Assembly: GCF_016907655.1 (NCBI RefSeq)
Contig: NZ_JAFBCL010000001.1
Location: forward strand, 4,932,001-4,996,000
Direction: 5' to 3'
Source: Saccharothrix algeriensis
GTDB taxonomy: Bacteria; Actinomycetota; Actinomycetes; Mycobacteriales; Pseudonocardiaceae
Length of the DNA: 64,000 nucleotides
The position numbers and the translations under genes were made by a program. Each line of letters starts with the position of its first letter. The stretch's first letter is position 1. Below are positions 53,833 through 62,997 of this stretch, piece after piece. The notes under the pieces were generated by a model that saw only the letters and a program-made list of their open reading frames with translations, ran no database searches and had not been told where the DNA came from.

Positions 53833-54339
53833 CTACTCGCCCTTCGCGCCGTCGGCCAGCTCCCGCAGGAGGTCCAGGTGCCCGACGTGCCGCGCGGTCT
53901 CCTGGACGAGGTGGGCGAGCACCCAGCGCACGGTCCGCCCCCGGCCGTCGTGGTCGCCGCGCGTCCGGTCGCCGGCGGCCAGCCCGGCCAGCGCCTTCGC
54001 CGACAGCTCCCACTCGGCGCGGTACTCGGCGACCACCGACTCGACCGTGTCCTCGTCGTGCAGCTGCCAGGAGGCGTCCGCGTCCGCGCCCCACAGCGAC
54101 GGCAGCTCGGCGCCGCCCGCCTCGATGGACAGCCACCACCGCTCGACCGCCGTCAGGTGTTTGAGCACGCCCAGCGCGCTCACCACCGGCGAGGTCGGGA
54201 TCGGCGTCGCCGCGGCCCGCTCGCGGTCGAGCCCCTCGACCTTCGACACCGCCGTGATCCGGAGGAATCCCAGGAAGTCCGTCAGCAGCCGCAGCTCGTC
54301 CTCCGCCGCCGCGGCCGGCCACACCCTATTCGAACTCAT
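53833..54339 (-). CDS. DinB-superfamily (DUF664) protein under a LexA-type box
   Basis: 168 residues, a four-helix DinB/YfiT-like bundle with metal-binding His positions in LGVLKHLTAVERWW and VLAHLVQETARHVGHLDLL. Members act as thiol-dependent transferases or damage-induced proteins. ATG 54339 lies inside a perfect palindrome matching the actinobacterial SOS box, and a TAGGGT -10 lies just upstream, so it is probably leaderless and LexA-repressed. Confidence 0.87.
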   Translation of the reverse strand: MSSNRVWPAAAAEDELRLLTDFLGFLRITAVSKVEGLDRERAAATPIPTSPVVSALGVLKHLTAVERWWLSIEAGGAELPSLWGADADASWQLHDEDTVESVVAEYRAEWELSAKALAGLAAGDRTRGDHDGRGRTVRWVLAHLVQETARHVGHLDLLRELADGAKGE

Positions 54340-54345
54340 GTTCGA
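54330..54345. promoter_or_regulatory. LexA (SOS) box over the dinB-like start codon
   Basis: TCGAAC-TCAT-GTTCGA is a perfect match to the TCGAAC-N4-GTTCGA consensus known from mycobacterial LexA, and the palindrome extends one more base on each side. The start codon (CAT on this strand) is in the central spacer. Confidence 0.75.
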
Positions 54346-54898
54346 ACCCTACGGCATCGCCGGGGCGGGGCGTCGGGCGGGGCTCCGGCCGCGCGCCGCC
54401 GGCGCGTCGGGCGCCCCGCGCGGTGAACCCCCTGAGCGGCTTGGTGGATCCCGGCCCGAAACCGTCCACTTCGGACACTCGGTCGCCGCGGTCTCGCGCG
54501 GGGGCAGGGCCTTGGCTTACCGGGCGGGCCGCTCGGCTCGCCCTGGAGTGATCGCGCGCGGCACGACGTCCGCCGGGTGGTTGCGCACCGCCTCGACGTC
54601 GACGCCCGGCGGCGGGGGTCGGCCGTCCGAACGCGACCTCCGGCGCGTGCGGGGTCCGGTCGCCCTCGGCGGGCGCGGGCGCGGAAAACGCACGTGCGGT
54701 GGCGGGAGGGGCGCTGGTAGCGTGGAGCGCGGCGTGTGTGGGCAGACGTGAGGCTGGAGCCACTCCCCGGCAGACGGGTGGCGTGATCCGCCGCGGGGTG
54801 GGGGCACCCCTGACCACGAGGCAGTGCGACCGAACCACCGCATGACGCGTGTGCGCGTCCTTGTGCGCCGAGCCGGGCGGCGGGAGCGAGGACTTGCG
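54340..54898. other. 560-base intergenic region
   Basis: The left edge holds the SOS-type promoter of the DinB-like gene; the rest precedes the rightward gene at 54899. Long open frames on both strands lack ribosome sites and family resemblance. Nothing else was recognised. Confidence 0.5.
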
Positions 54899-55864
54899 AT
54901 GTCACGTTCGTCGTTGACCGAACAGCTGGCCGACCTGCGCCGCGCCTACACCGGCGAGAACCTGAGCCAGGCCGTCCCGGCGGTCCGGGCCGTCCTGCAC
55001 GACCTGCCCGCCGACCGGCGGGAACGGGTGGTGGACGCCCTGCGCGGCCGGGCCGACGCGCGCGGGCTGTTCCTGCCCGACGCGCCGACCGACGACCAGC
55101 GCGCGCTGGAGTGCGTGGTGCTGCAGACCGCGACCGACGCGTCGGCCCACCTCCAGCTGCGCCCGCCGGCGTCCATGCTGCGCCCGGCGCACGTGTTCCG
55201 CGCCGTGGAGCCCGCCGACCGGCCGCGTCTGCACCTCGCCGAGCACGCCCTCGGGCCGCTGCTGTACGAGCTGCTGCCGCGGCACGAGGACCGGTGGGTC
55301 GCCGGCGTCGCCGGGCTGCGGGTGCGGCGCCACCCCAGGTCGGTGGAGGTCCGGCTGCTCGACCTGGACGCGGGCGTCGTCCTGGCCGGCGTGGACGACC
55401 GGGCCTGGGCCGCGGGCATGACCTACGTCCGCACCCTGCTCAAGGGGCGGGACCTGCACGGGCCGTTCGCGGAGGGCCCGCTGAGCGACGCCGAGCGCGA
55501 GCACCTGGCGGAGTTCCCGCGGCCGACCGGGCTGGGCAGCGCGGTGCTGCGCCGCTACCACCTGTTCACCGCCGCGCCCTGGCTGCGGTCCCTGCCGCAG
55601 CTCGACCGGTGGTGGCTGGAGTGGCCGGAGAGCCTGGGCGTGGCGGCGGTCGCGGACCGGCTGCTGCACCCGGTGTTCGGCCTGCCCCGCGCCGTGGAGG
55701 CGCCCAGCCCGGCGGGCGGCCTCGGGCTCACCACCGGGTGGCACGACCTGTACCTGCGGGAGGTCGACCCGCCGGACCCGGCCAAGGAGGAGGCGCTCGG
55801 CGCGGTGGAGTGGCCCGAGGGCGTCACCGGCTGGTGGGAACCGCCGCAGGAGGCGGTCCGCTGA
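54899..55864 (+). CDS. Hypothetical actinobacterial protein
   Basis: 321 residues, soluble, beginning SRSSLTEQLADLRRAYTGEN and containing LHLAEHALGPLLYELLPRHE, GVAGLRVRRHPRSVEVRLLD and a Trp-rich C-terminus (DRWWLEWPESLG, VTGWWEPP). No catalytic motif or membrane segment was seen, and the family was not recognised. ATG 54899 follows GAGGACTTGCG; the frame is open to 54824 but that part is Arg-rich and unsupported. Confidence 0.75.
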   Translation: MSRSSLTEQLADLRRAYTGENLSQAVPAVRAVLHDLPADRRERVVDALRGRADARGLFLPDAPTDDQRALECVVLQTATDASAHLQLRPPASMLRPAHVFRAVEPADRPRLHLAEHALGPLLYELLPRHEDRWVAGVAGLRVRRHPRSVEVRLLDLDAGVVLAGVDDRAWAAGMTYVRTLLKGRDLHGPFAEGPLSDAEREHLAEFPRPTGLGSAVLRRYHLFTAAPWLRSLPQLDRWWLEWPESLGVAAVADRLLHPVFGLPRAVEAPSPAGGLGLTTGWHDLYLREVDPPDPAKEEALGAVEWPEGVTGWWEPPQEAVR

Positions 55865-56100
55865 GGGGCTCCGCTGAGGGACTCCGCAGGGGGCTCCGCC
55901 GACGGGCGCGCGGGCGGTCCCGGCCGGGACCGCCCGCGCGCGCATTCGGCCGGTGCGCGGCACCCGTTCGACGGCGTTCACCCGGTGGTCGTGATCACGG
56001 GACCGAGGGTCGGTCGGGCGTCCGCCACGCAGGTAGACTGCCCTTTCGCCCGGTGCGGACGCGGCGGGCGCAGACCAGGACGACCACGAGGAGGACCCCG

Positions 56101-56712
56101 GTGACCCAGCAGGCTGCTGAGGCCCGGTCCGAGGACCGCAGCGCGCCGCGCCGCGTGCTCGTCGCCGAGGACGAGGCCCTCATCCGCCTGGACCTCGTCG
56201 AGATGCTCCGCGAGGAGGGCTACGAGGTCGCCGGGCAGGCCGCCGACGGCGACGAGGCGGTCGTGCTGGCCGAGCAGCTGCGGCCCGACCTGGTCATCAT
56301 GGACGTCAAGATGCCCAAGGTGGACGGCATCGAGGCCGCCGGCGCGATCGCGGCCAAGCGCATCGCCCCGGTCGTCATCCTGACCGCGTTCAGCCAGCGC
56401 GAGCTGGTGGAGCGGGCCCGCGACGCGGGCGCGATGGCCTACCTGGTCAAGCCGTTCGCCAAGCGCGACCTGGTGCCCGCGATCGAGCTGGCGATGAGCC
56501 GCTTCGCCGAGCTGCAGGCGCTGGAGAACGAGGTCGCCGGGCTGACCGAGCGGCTGGAGACCCGCAAGGTCGTGGAGCGGGCGAAGGGCCTGCTGATGGC
56601 CAAGCAGGGCCTGTCGGAGCCGGAAGCCTTCCGCTGGGTGCAGCGCACCGCGATGGACCGCCGCACGACCATGAAGGCCGTCGCCGAAGCGGTCATCGAA
56701 AACTTCGGCTGA
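56101..56712 (+). CDS. pdtaR: PdtaR-type ANTAR response regulator / transcription antiterminator
   Basis: 203 residues. The receiver domain has VLVAEDEALIRLDLVEML, phosphoacceptor Asp68 (VIMDVKMPKVDG) and Lys in LVKPFAKRDL; a coiled linker (ALENEVAGLTERLETRKVVE) leads to an ANTAR RNA-binding domain (RAKGLLMAKQGLSEPEAFRW). It matches mycobacterial Rv1626/PdtaR, which on phosphorylation by PdtaS binds paired hexaloop RNAs to prevent termination. GTG 56101 follows ACGAGGAGGACCCCG. It lies upstream of the liv operon. Confidence 0.93.
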   Translation: MTQQAAEARSEDRSAPRRVLVAEDEALIRLDLVEMLREEGYEVAGQAADGDEAVVLAEQLRPDLVIMDVKMPKVDGIEAAGAIAAKRIAPVVILTAFSQRELVERARDAGAMAYLVKPFAKRDLVPAIELAMSRFAELQALENEVAGLTERLETRKVVERAKGLLMAKQGLSEPEAFRWVQRTAMDRRTTMKAVAEAVIENFG

Positions 56713-56831
56713 GATACCTGTTCGGTTATCGGACGCACTGTGCCGACCATTGTTGGTTACAGCGCGCATTGGGTGCGTGACCTGCGGCTATTTGAGCTGG
56801 ATTTAAGACTGTTAACGTGTACGGATTTGCC

Positions 56832-56847
56832 CGTGACTACCGTCACG
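56832..56847. promoter_or_regulatory. Palindrome in the liv promoter region
   Basis: CGTGAC-TACC-GTCACG, a perfect 6-bp inverted repeat about 130 bases before the binding-protein start. It is a candidate operator; the protein that would bind it is unknown. Confidence 0.35.
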
Positions 56848-56975
56848 ATGTGGACACAGAGCAGGAAGACCACCTGTTCACCGAACACAACTGAAGCTAC
56901 GTTCCTGCCCTAACCCAAGCCCTCGTGCGAGGGCTCCGCCTACCGGCGGGCTGGTTGGTCATGGGAGGTATTCCG

Positions 56976-58148
56976 GTGTCAGGAGCACGACTCGGCCGAG
57001 TTCTGGGGCTGGCGGCGGCCACGTCGCTCGCGCTCGCGGCTTGCGCCGGCGGCGGTGGCGGCGGCAACGGCGGCGACGCCTCGTCGGTCAAGATCGGGTT
57101 CATGGGGGACCTCACCGGCGAGAACTCGGCCATCGTGATCCCGCCCTACAACGGCGCGAAGATGGCGATCGACGAGTACAACGCCAAGAACCCCAAGGTC
57201 AAGATCGAACTCATCAAGTACGACAGCCAGGGCAAGGCGGACCAGGCCACCTCGCTGCTCGCCCAGGCCGTCAACACCGACAAGATCGTCGCCCTCATCG
57301 GGCCGGCCTTCTCCGGTGAGTCCAAGGCGATCGGCGGCACGCTGGAGGAGAGCAAGATCCCCAGCATCTCGCCGTCCGCCACGAACTCCGGCCTGGCCGG
57401 CAACGGGTGGAAGTACTGGCACCGCGTCGTCGCCAACGACAACGACCAGGGCCCGCAGGTCGCGGACTTCCTGCTGACCGCGAAGAGCCCGAAGAAGGCT
57501 TTCGTCCTGTCCGACGACCAGGAGTACAGCGTCGGCCTCGCCGAGGCGGTCACCAAGACGTTCAAGGACAAGGGCGTCGAGGTCGAGACCGACAAGTTCG
57601 CCCAGGCCGCGTCGGACTACTCCTCCACGGTCACCAAGGTCAAGGCTTACAACCCGGACCTGATCTTCTTCGGCGGCTACTACGCGCAGGGCGGCCGACT
57701 GCTCAAGCAGCTCCGCGACAACAACGTGACCACGCTGTTCGCCTCCGGCGACGGCTCGCTGGACCAGCAGCTGGTCTCCGGCGCCGGTGAGCAGGCCGCC
57801 GAGGGCGCCGTCATCGCGTGCCCGTGCAACATCCCGTCGGCCGACGCCACCGGCACGGCCAAGGCGTTCTACGACAACTACAAGAAGACCGTCGGCTCGG
57901 ACCCGGCCATCTACTCGACCGAGGGCTTCGACGCCGCGACCGCCTACATCAAGGCCGTCGAGGAGGGCAAGACGACCTCCGAGGACATCAACAACTTCCT
58001 GTCCTCGGTGAGCTTCGAGGGCGCCTCCAAGCCCATCAAGTTCAAGGCGAACGGTGAGCCGGAGAACAACTCCATCTTCGTGTACCAGGTGAAGGGCGGT
58101 GTCCTCAAGCTGCTCGGCAAGTCGTCCGAGGCCAAGCTCGGGGGCTGA
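56976..58148 (+). CDS. livK: Branched-chain amino acid ABC transporter substrate-binding lipoprotein
   Basis: 390 residues: lipoprotein signal with lipobox LALAAC (Cys23), a Gly-rich tether, then a type I periplasmic-binding fold (VKIGFMGDLTGENSAIVIPP, IVALIGPAFSGESKAIGG, LFASGDGSLDQQ). It captures Leu/Ile/Val or a related amino acid outside the cell and feeds the LivHMGF transporter encoded next. GTG 56976 follows GGGAGGTATTCC. Confidence 0.93.
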   Translation: MSGARLGRVLGLAAATSLALAACAGGGGGGNGGDASSVKIGFMGDLTGENSAIVIPPYNGAKMAIDEYNAKNPKVKIELIKYDSQGKADQATSLLAQAVNTDKIVALIGPAFSGESKAIGGTLEESKIPSISPSATNSGLAGNGWKYWHRVVANDNDQGPQVADFLLTAKSPKKAFVLSDDQEYSVGLAEAVTKTFKDKGVEVETDKFAQAASDYSSTVTKVKAYNPDLIFFGGYYAQGGRLLKQLRDNNVTTLFASGDGSLDQQLVSGAGEQAAEGAVIACPCNIPSADATGTAKAFYDNYKKTVGSDPAIYSTEGFDAATAYIKAVEEGKTTSEDINNFLSSVSFEGASKPIKFKANGEPENNSIFVYQVKGGVLKLLGKSSEAKLGG

Positions 58149-58183
58149 TCTCCGGGACGGTTTTCACCAGGTCAGGCAGTGCT

Positions 58184-58227
58184 GGGGAGCGGGCGTGCCG
58201 CCGAGGCGTCGGCGGCTCCCGCTCCCC
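58184..58227 (+). terminator. Hairpin between livK and livH (attenuating stem)
   Basis: GGGGAGCGGG-type arm pairs with CCCGCTCCCC across a further CCGCCG/CGGCGG stem. Such a hairpin after a binding-protein gene usually lowers expression of the permease genes relative to the binding protein. Confidence 0.55.
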
Positions 58228-58279
58228 ACCCCTATGGCGAAGAAGTTCTCCCCCGCCCCGTCTCGTGAGGCAACCTGTC

Positions 58280-59242
58280 ATGCTTGATGATTTCCTCAAC
58301 CAGTTCCTACCCAGCACGGTGGGTGGACTGGTGATCGGCTCGATCTACGCGCTGATCGCCCTGGGCTACACGATGGTCTACGGCGTGCTGCGCCTGATCA
58401 ACTTCGCGCACTCCGAGATCTTCATGATCGGCACGTTCGCGTCGCTGGTGACCCTGCTCGCGATCGCGCCGACGGCCCCGTTCACCGGGCTCGCCCTCGT
58501 CGGCGTCCTGCTGTTGCTGATACTGGTCTCCGCGGTCGCCTCCGGCGCGTCCGCGGTGCTGCTCGAAGCCGTGGCCTACCGGCCGCTGCGCAAGCGGGGC
58601 GCGACCCGCCTCGCCGCCCTGATCTCCGCGATCGGCGCGTCGCTGTTCCTGCAGGAGCTGTTCGGCCTGTTCGTGATCGAGTGGCTGATCGACAAGCCGG
58701 GCCGCAACCAGGCTTCGGCGCCCCGCATCGTGGCCCGCGACGTCCTGTTCAAGATCGGCAACGCCGAGGTCCGCCTCGACCACGTCATCGTCGTCGTCGC
58801 GGCGGTGATCGTGATGGTCGCGCTGGACCGGCTGGTGAACAAGACCCGGATCGGCCGCGGCATCCGCGCCACGGCCCAGGACCCCGAGGCCGCCGTCCTG
58901 ATGGGCGTGAGCATCGACAACATCGTTCGGGTCACGTTCCTCCTCGGCGGCGCGATGGCCGGTGTGGCCGGCGCCCTCTACGTCATGGAGATCGAGAACA
59001 CCAACTACATGATCGGCTTCGTCCTGGGCATCAAGGCGTTCACCGCGGCGGTGCTCGGCGGCATCGGCAACCTGCGCGGCGCCCTGATGGGCGGGATCGT
59101 GCTCGGCCTCGTCGAGAACTGGGGCGCCATCTTCCTCGGTTCCGAGTGGAAGGACGTCATCGCGTTCACCGTCCTGGTGGTCGTCCTGATGTTCCGCCCG
59201 ACCGGCATCCTCGGCGAATCCCTTCAGAAGGCACGCGCATGA
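58280..59242 (+). CDS. livH: Branched-chain amino acid ABC permease LivH
   Basis: 320 residues, about eight membrane helices, with the family start QFLPSTVGGLVIGSIYALIA, GYTMVYGVLRLINFAHSE and the EAA-like loop GRGIRATAQDPEAAVLMGVS that contacts the ATPases. ATG 58280 has GAGG about nine bases upstream. It overlaps livM by four bases. Confidence 0.93.
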   Translation: MLDDFLNQFLPSTVGGLVIGSIYALIALGYTMVYGVLRLINFAHSEIFMIGTFASLVTLLAIAPTAPFTGLALVGVLLLLILVSAVASGASAVLLEAVAYRPLRKRGATRLAALISAIGASLFLQELFGLFVIEWLIDKPGRNQASAPRIVARDVLFKIGNAEVRLDHVIVVVAAVIVMVALDRLVNKTRIGRGIRATAQDPEAAVLMGVSIDNIVRVTFLLGGAMAGVAGALYVMEIENTNYMIGFVLGIKAFTAAVLGGIGNLRGALMGGIVLGLVENWGAIFLGSEWKDVIAFTVLVVVLMFRPTGILGESLQKARA

Positions 59243-60381
59243 AAGGCGACGCAGTGACGAGGGAAGACAACCCCACCAAGCGCGGTCGCCTCGCCGGGAT
59301 CGGGCACGGGATCGACCGCCTGCGGGAGTGGTGGGAGAACGCGAAGGTCTGGCAGCGCTACCTGGTCTACATCCTCCTGGTGGTCGGCGCGCTGATCCTG
59401 CCCTCGCCGGCCATCGGGTCGTTCATGTCGCCGGGCTCGGACTGGACGACCGTGCTGATCTACCCGATCGGCACCTACATCCTGCTGGCGGTCGGCCTGA
59501 ACGTGGTCGTCGGCCAGGCGGGCCTGCTCGACCTCGGGTTCGTCGCGTTCTTCGCGATCGGCGGCTACTCGGTCGCCTACTACGGGGTCAACCACGGCTG
59601 GAACTACTGGGCGACGGTCGCCTTCGGGATCATCCTGGCGGCCGTGTCGGGCGTCATCCTCGGCGCGCCGACGCTGCGGCTGCGCGGTGACTACCTGGCG
59701 ATCGTGACGCTGGGCTTCGGCGAGATCGTCCGCATCACCGCGAACAACACCGACGAGATCGGCGGCGCGCGCGGCATCGCGGGCATCCCGCACCCGCCGC
59801 CCATGTTCGGCACGAAGTTCGGCATCCTCGCCGCGCCGTACTACTACCTGATCGTCGCCGCCATCGTGCTGGTCATCATCTTCTCGGTGCGGTTGCAGAA
59901 GAGCCGGGTCGGCCGGGCCTGGGCGGCGATCCGGGAGGACGAGGACGCGGCCGAGCTGATGGGCGTGCCGACGTTCAAGTTCAAGCTCCTGGCGTTCGCC
60001 ATCGGCGCCATGATCGGCGGCCTGGCGGGCGGCATCTACGCCGGCAAGGCCAACTTCATCGAGCCGAACACGTTCCCGTTCATCCTGTCCGCGACGATCC
60101 TCGCCGCGGTCGTGCTGGGCGGCTCGGGCAACCTGCCGGGCGTGATCGTGGGCGCGTTCCTCATCGGCTGGCTGCCCGAGCGGTTCCGGGACTTCTCGGA
60201 GGCCCGCATCCTGATCTTCGGCGGCGTGCTGGTGCTGATGATGGCGCTGCGGCCGGAGGGGCTGCTGCCCTCGCGCCGGCGCAAGGCGGAACTGCACGAG
60301 GGAACGGGCGGGATGGGCACCATGGGTGCCGAGGTCCCCGGGCCGGACACGGATGTCCCGACGACGGAGGCGGCCAAGTGA
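59239..60381 (+). CDS. livM: Branched-chain amino acid ABC permease LivM
   Basis: 380 residues, about nine or ten membrane helices: GLNVVVGQAGLLDLGFVAFF, the coupling loop GRAWAAIREDEDAAELMGVP and a C-terminal charged tail. It forms the membrane channel with LivH. ATG 59239 overlaps the livH stop (ATGA). The last codons overlap livG. Confidence 0.93.
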   Translation: MKGDAVTREDNPTKRGRLAGIGHGIDRLREWWENAKVWQRYLVYILLVVGALILPSPAIGSFMSPGSDWTTVLIYPIGTYILLAVGLNVVVGQAGLLDLGFVAFFAIGGYSVAYYGVNHGWNYWATVAFGIILAAVSGVILGAPTLRLRGDYLAIVTLGFGEIVRITANNTDEIGGARGIAGIPHPPPMFGTKFGILAAPYYYLIVAAIVLVIIFSVRLQKSRVGRAWAAIREDEDAAELMGVPTFKFKLLAFAIGAMIGGLAGGIYAGKANFIEPNTFPFILSATILAAVVLGGSGNLPGVIVGAFLIGWLPERFRDFSEARILIFGGVLVLMMALRPEGLLPSRRRKAELHEGTGGMGTMGAEVPGPDTDVPTTEAAK

Positions 60382-61154
60382 GCACCCCTGTCCTCCAGCT
60401 GGACGGCGTGACGATGCGCTTCGGCGGCGTCACGGCACTGCGCGAAGCGCGCATCAGCATCGCGGAAGGCGAGATCTTCGCCCTGATCGGCCCGAACGGC
60501 GCGGGCAAGACCACGGTCTTCAACGTGGTCACCGGCGTCTACCAGCCGACCGAGGGCCAGGTCCTGTTCCGGGGCAGCCGGATCGACGGCGCCAAGCGGT
60601 TCAAGATCACCAAGCAGGGGATCGCCCGCACGTTCCAGAACATCCGGCTGTTCCACAACATGTCGGCGCTGGAGAACGTGATGGTCGGCGCGGACGCGCA
60701 CCACCGGACGGGCGCGGTCGCGGCCACGCTGAACCTGCCGTGGCACCGCAAGGAGGAGCGGCGCGGACGCGAGCTGGCGCGGGAGCTGCTCGACTTCGTG
60801 GGCATCTCCGGCCGCATGAGCGAGACGGCGAAGAACCTGCCGTACGGCGACCAGCGCCGGCTGGAGATCGCCCGCGCGCTGGCCACCGACCCGAAGCTGC
60901 TGCTGCTCGACGAGCCCGCGGCCGGCATGAACCCGGCGGAGAAGGAAGCGCTGCAGCAGCTCATCCGGAAGATCCGCGACGGCGGTCGGACCGTGCTGCT
61001 GATCGAGCACGACATGAGCCTGGTCATGGGCGTGAGCGACCGCGTCGCGGTGCTCGACTTCGGCCAGCTGATCGCAGAAGGGCTGCCGCAAGAGGTGCAG
61101 AACGACCCGAAGGTCATCGAGGCGTACCTGGGGGTGTCCGAAGATGCTTCTTGA
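60378..61154 (+). CDS. livG: Branched-chain amino acid ABC ATPase LivG
   Basis: 258 residues with Walker A GPNGAGKTT, LivG-type FQNIRLFHNMSALENVMVGA, a modified signature NLPYGDQRRLEIARAL, Walker B LLLLDEPAAGMNP and IEHDMS. GTG 60378 overlaps the livM stop (GTGA), and the gene overlaps livF by 11 bases. Confidence 0.94.
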   Translation: MSTPVLQLDGVTMRFGGVTALREARISIAEGEIFALIGPNGAGKTTVFNVVTGVYQPTEGQVLFRGSRIDGAKRFKITKQGIARTFQNIRLFHNMSALENVMVGADAHHRTGAVAATLNLPWHRKEERRGRELARELLDFVGISGRMSETAKNLPYGDQRRLEIARALATDPKLLLLDEPAAGMNPAEKEALQQLIRKIRDGGRTVLLIEHDMSLVMGVSDRVAVLDFGQLIAEGLPQEVQNDPKVIEAYLGVSEDAS

Positions 61155-61848
61155 GCTCCACGACATCCACGTCCACTACGGCAAGATCGCCGCGATCAAG
61201 GGCATCAGCCTGGAGGTCAACGAGGGCGAGATCGTCTCCCTGATCGGGGCGAACGGCGCCGGCAAGACGACGACCCTGAAGACGATCTCCGGCCTGCGCC
61301 CGCTCAGCAGCGGCAAGGTGATCTTCAACGGCGAGGACATCTCCAAGCTGGCCGGCCACAAGCGGGTGCAGCTGGGCATCGGCCAGTCACCGGAGGGCCG
61401 GGGCGTGTTCCCCGGCATGACGGTGCAGGAGAACCTGCTGATGGGCGCGTACACCCGCAAGGACGACCTGAGCGCCGACCTGGCCGAGGTCTACGAGCTG
61501 TTCCCGCGCCTGGCGGAGCGCAAGACCCAGTTCGGCGGCACCATGTCCGGCGGCGAGCAGCAGATGATCGCCATCGGCCGGGCGCTGATGACCAAGCCGA
61601 AGGTCCTCCTGCTGGACGAGCCGTCGATGGGCCTGGCCCCGATGCTCATCGCGCAGATCTTCGAGATCATCAAGGAGATCAACAAGCGCGGCACGACGGT
61701 CCTGCTGGTGGAGCAGAACGCCCAGCAGGCCCTCAAGCTCTCCGACCGCGCCTACGTCCTGGAGACCGGCCGGGTGGTCAAGTCCGCCCCCGGCCTGGAC
61801 CTGCTGGACGACCCGCAGGTCCGAGCGGCCTACCTGGGCGGCCACTGA
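61144..61848 (+). CDS. livF: Branched-chain amino acid ABC ATPase LivF
   Basis: 234 residues with Walker A GANGAGKTT, GQSPEGRGVFPGMTVQENL, signature MSGGEQQMIAIGRAL, Walker B VLLLDEPSMGLAP and VEQNAQQAL. It completes the LivKHMGF importer and is the last gene of the operon. Confidence 0.94.
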   Translation: MLLELHDIHVHYGKIAAIKGISLEVNEGEIVSLIGANGAGKTTTLKTISGLRPLSSGKVIFNGEDISKLAGHKRVQLGIGQSPEGRGVFPGMTVQENLLMGAYTRKDDLSADLAEVYELFPRLAERKTQFGGTMSGGEQQMIAIGRALMTKPKVLLLDEPSMGLAPMLIAQIFEIIKEINKRGTTVLLVEQNAQQALKLSDRAYVLETGRVVKSAPGLDLLDDPQVRAAYLGGH

Positions 61849-61867
61849 CCGCCCGGCGCAGGACCAC

Positions 61868-61902
61868 CGAGGCCCGTCGACCCCTGGGGTCGGCGGGCCT
61901 CG
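61868..61902. terminator. Terminator after the liv operon
   Basis: A 9-bp stem CGAGGCCCG/CGGGCCTCG encloses a second 7-bp stem CGACCCC/GGGGTCG, 19 bases after livF and between convergent genes. Confidence 0.8.
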
Positions 61903-61962
61903 CCGCACCGGACCGCGCGGCGCCCGAGCCCGCGGCGGACGCGGGCGGACCGGCCCGCGGCC

Positions 61963-62517
61963 TCACTGGCTGAGCAGGATCTCCGTGCTCGACCGGTCCT
62001 GCAGGTCCGTCAGCGTCGGCCCGCCGAACACCCGCAGCGCGAGCGGCTTGGCGTCCTCGGGCAGGTCGTAGTAGACGTCGTACTCCAGCCGCACGTTCGC
62101 GCCCAGGTCCAGCACCTCGGGCTGCCGCTTGATCGTCATGGCCTGCGCGTCGACCGCGTGCTCGACCTTCTTGTCGTCCACCAGCACGTGCTTGCGGGCG
62201 TCGAACGAGACGCTGCTGCGCCCGTTGTTGACCACGCTCATCCGCACCCGGACGAACTGCCCCCTGGCCTCGAACTCGGCGTGGCTGCCCACCAGCGCGT
62301 CCATCCCGGTGGTCAGCCCGAGCAGGGTGAACGCCGTGTCGCCCTCGGAGGCGGTCGGCAGGTGCAGGATCCCCTCGTCCGGCCGGGCCGTCACGCTGGG
62401 CACGGGGTAGACCGCCGCCGCCGAGGTGGCCGGGGTCGAGGTCGCCGGCGTCCCGGCGCACCCCGCCACCGCGACCGCGACCGCCGCGACCGCCGCCGCC
62501 AGGGCCGCCGACCTCAT
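61963..62517 (-). CDS. Secreted lipoprotein, DUF4352-like
   Basis: 184 residues: Ala/Val-rich signal peptide with lipobox VAVAGC (Cys20), a Thr/Pro/Ser tether, then a beta-sandwich domain (ALVGSHAEFEARGQFVRVRM, SVVNNGRSSVSFDARKHVLV) with the wording of DUF4352 lipoproteins. Exposed on the outer face of the membrane; role unknown. ATG 62517 overlaps the stop of the thioesterase gene (ATGA). Confidence 0.8.
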   Translation of the reverse strand: MRSAALAAAVAAVAVAVAGCAGTPATSTPATSAAAVYPVPSVTARPDEGILHLPTASEGDTAFTLLGLTTGMDALVGSHAEFEARGQFVRVRMSVVNNGRSSVSFDARKHVLVDDKKVEHAVDAQAMTIKRQPEVLDLGANVRLEYDVYYDLPEDAKPLALRVFGGPTLTDLQDRSSTEILLSQ

Positions 62518-62966
62518 GCCCGGCTCCCGGGTGTGGCCTCCCGCAGGAAGCACGTCAGCCGCGCCGTGCAGCTGCGCCGCCCCTGGTCGTCGCTGATCAC
62601 GATCTCGTAGGTCGCCGTGGACCGACCCCGGTGGACGGGCGTGCACACCCCCGTCACGAGTCCCTCGGTCACGCCCCGGTGGTGCGTGCACGACAGCTCC
62701 AGCCCCACCGCGATCCGCTCCGGCGCGGCGTGCATGGCCGCGGCGATCGACCCCAGCGTCTCCGCCAGCACCGCGTTCGCGCCGCCGTGCAGCAACCCGT
62801 ACGGCTGGCGGTTGCCCTTCACCGGCATGGTGCCGACGAGGTGGTCGGCATCCCATCGGGTGATTTCAATGCCCATCCTGGTGGTGAGCTGCTCGTGCTC
62901 GACGGCTCGGTCGGCGCCGGGGATGTCCTGCGGTGCTGCGCTCACGTGCTGCTCCACTCGGTGCAT
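62514..62966 (-). CDS. PaaI-family hotdog-fold thioesterase
   Basis: 150 residues with the hotdog motif NRQPYGLLHGGANAVLAETL and LELSCTHHRGVTEGLVTGVC. These enzymes hydrolyse acyl- or aryl-CoA thioesters. It is divergent from polA, with start codons 32 bases apart, an arrangement common in Actinobacteria. A GTG at 62942 is a shorter alternative start. Confidence 0.88.
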   Translation of the reverse strand: MHRVEQHVSAAPQDIPGADRAVEHEQLTTRMGIEITRWDADHLVGTMPVKGNRQPYGLLHGGANAVLAETLGSIAAAMHAAPERIAVGLELSCTHHRGVTEGLVTGVCTPVHRGRSTATYEIVISDDQGRRSCTARLTCFLREATPGSRA

Positions 62967-62997
62967 GACTGTCGGACCTTCACCCTAGACTCGCCCC

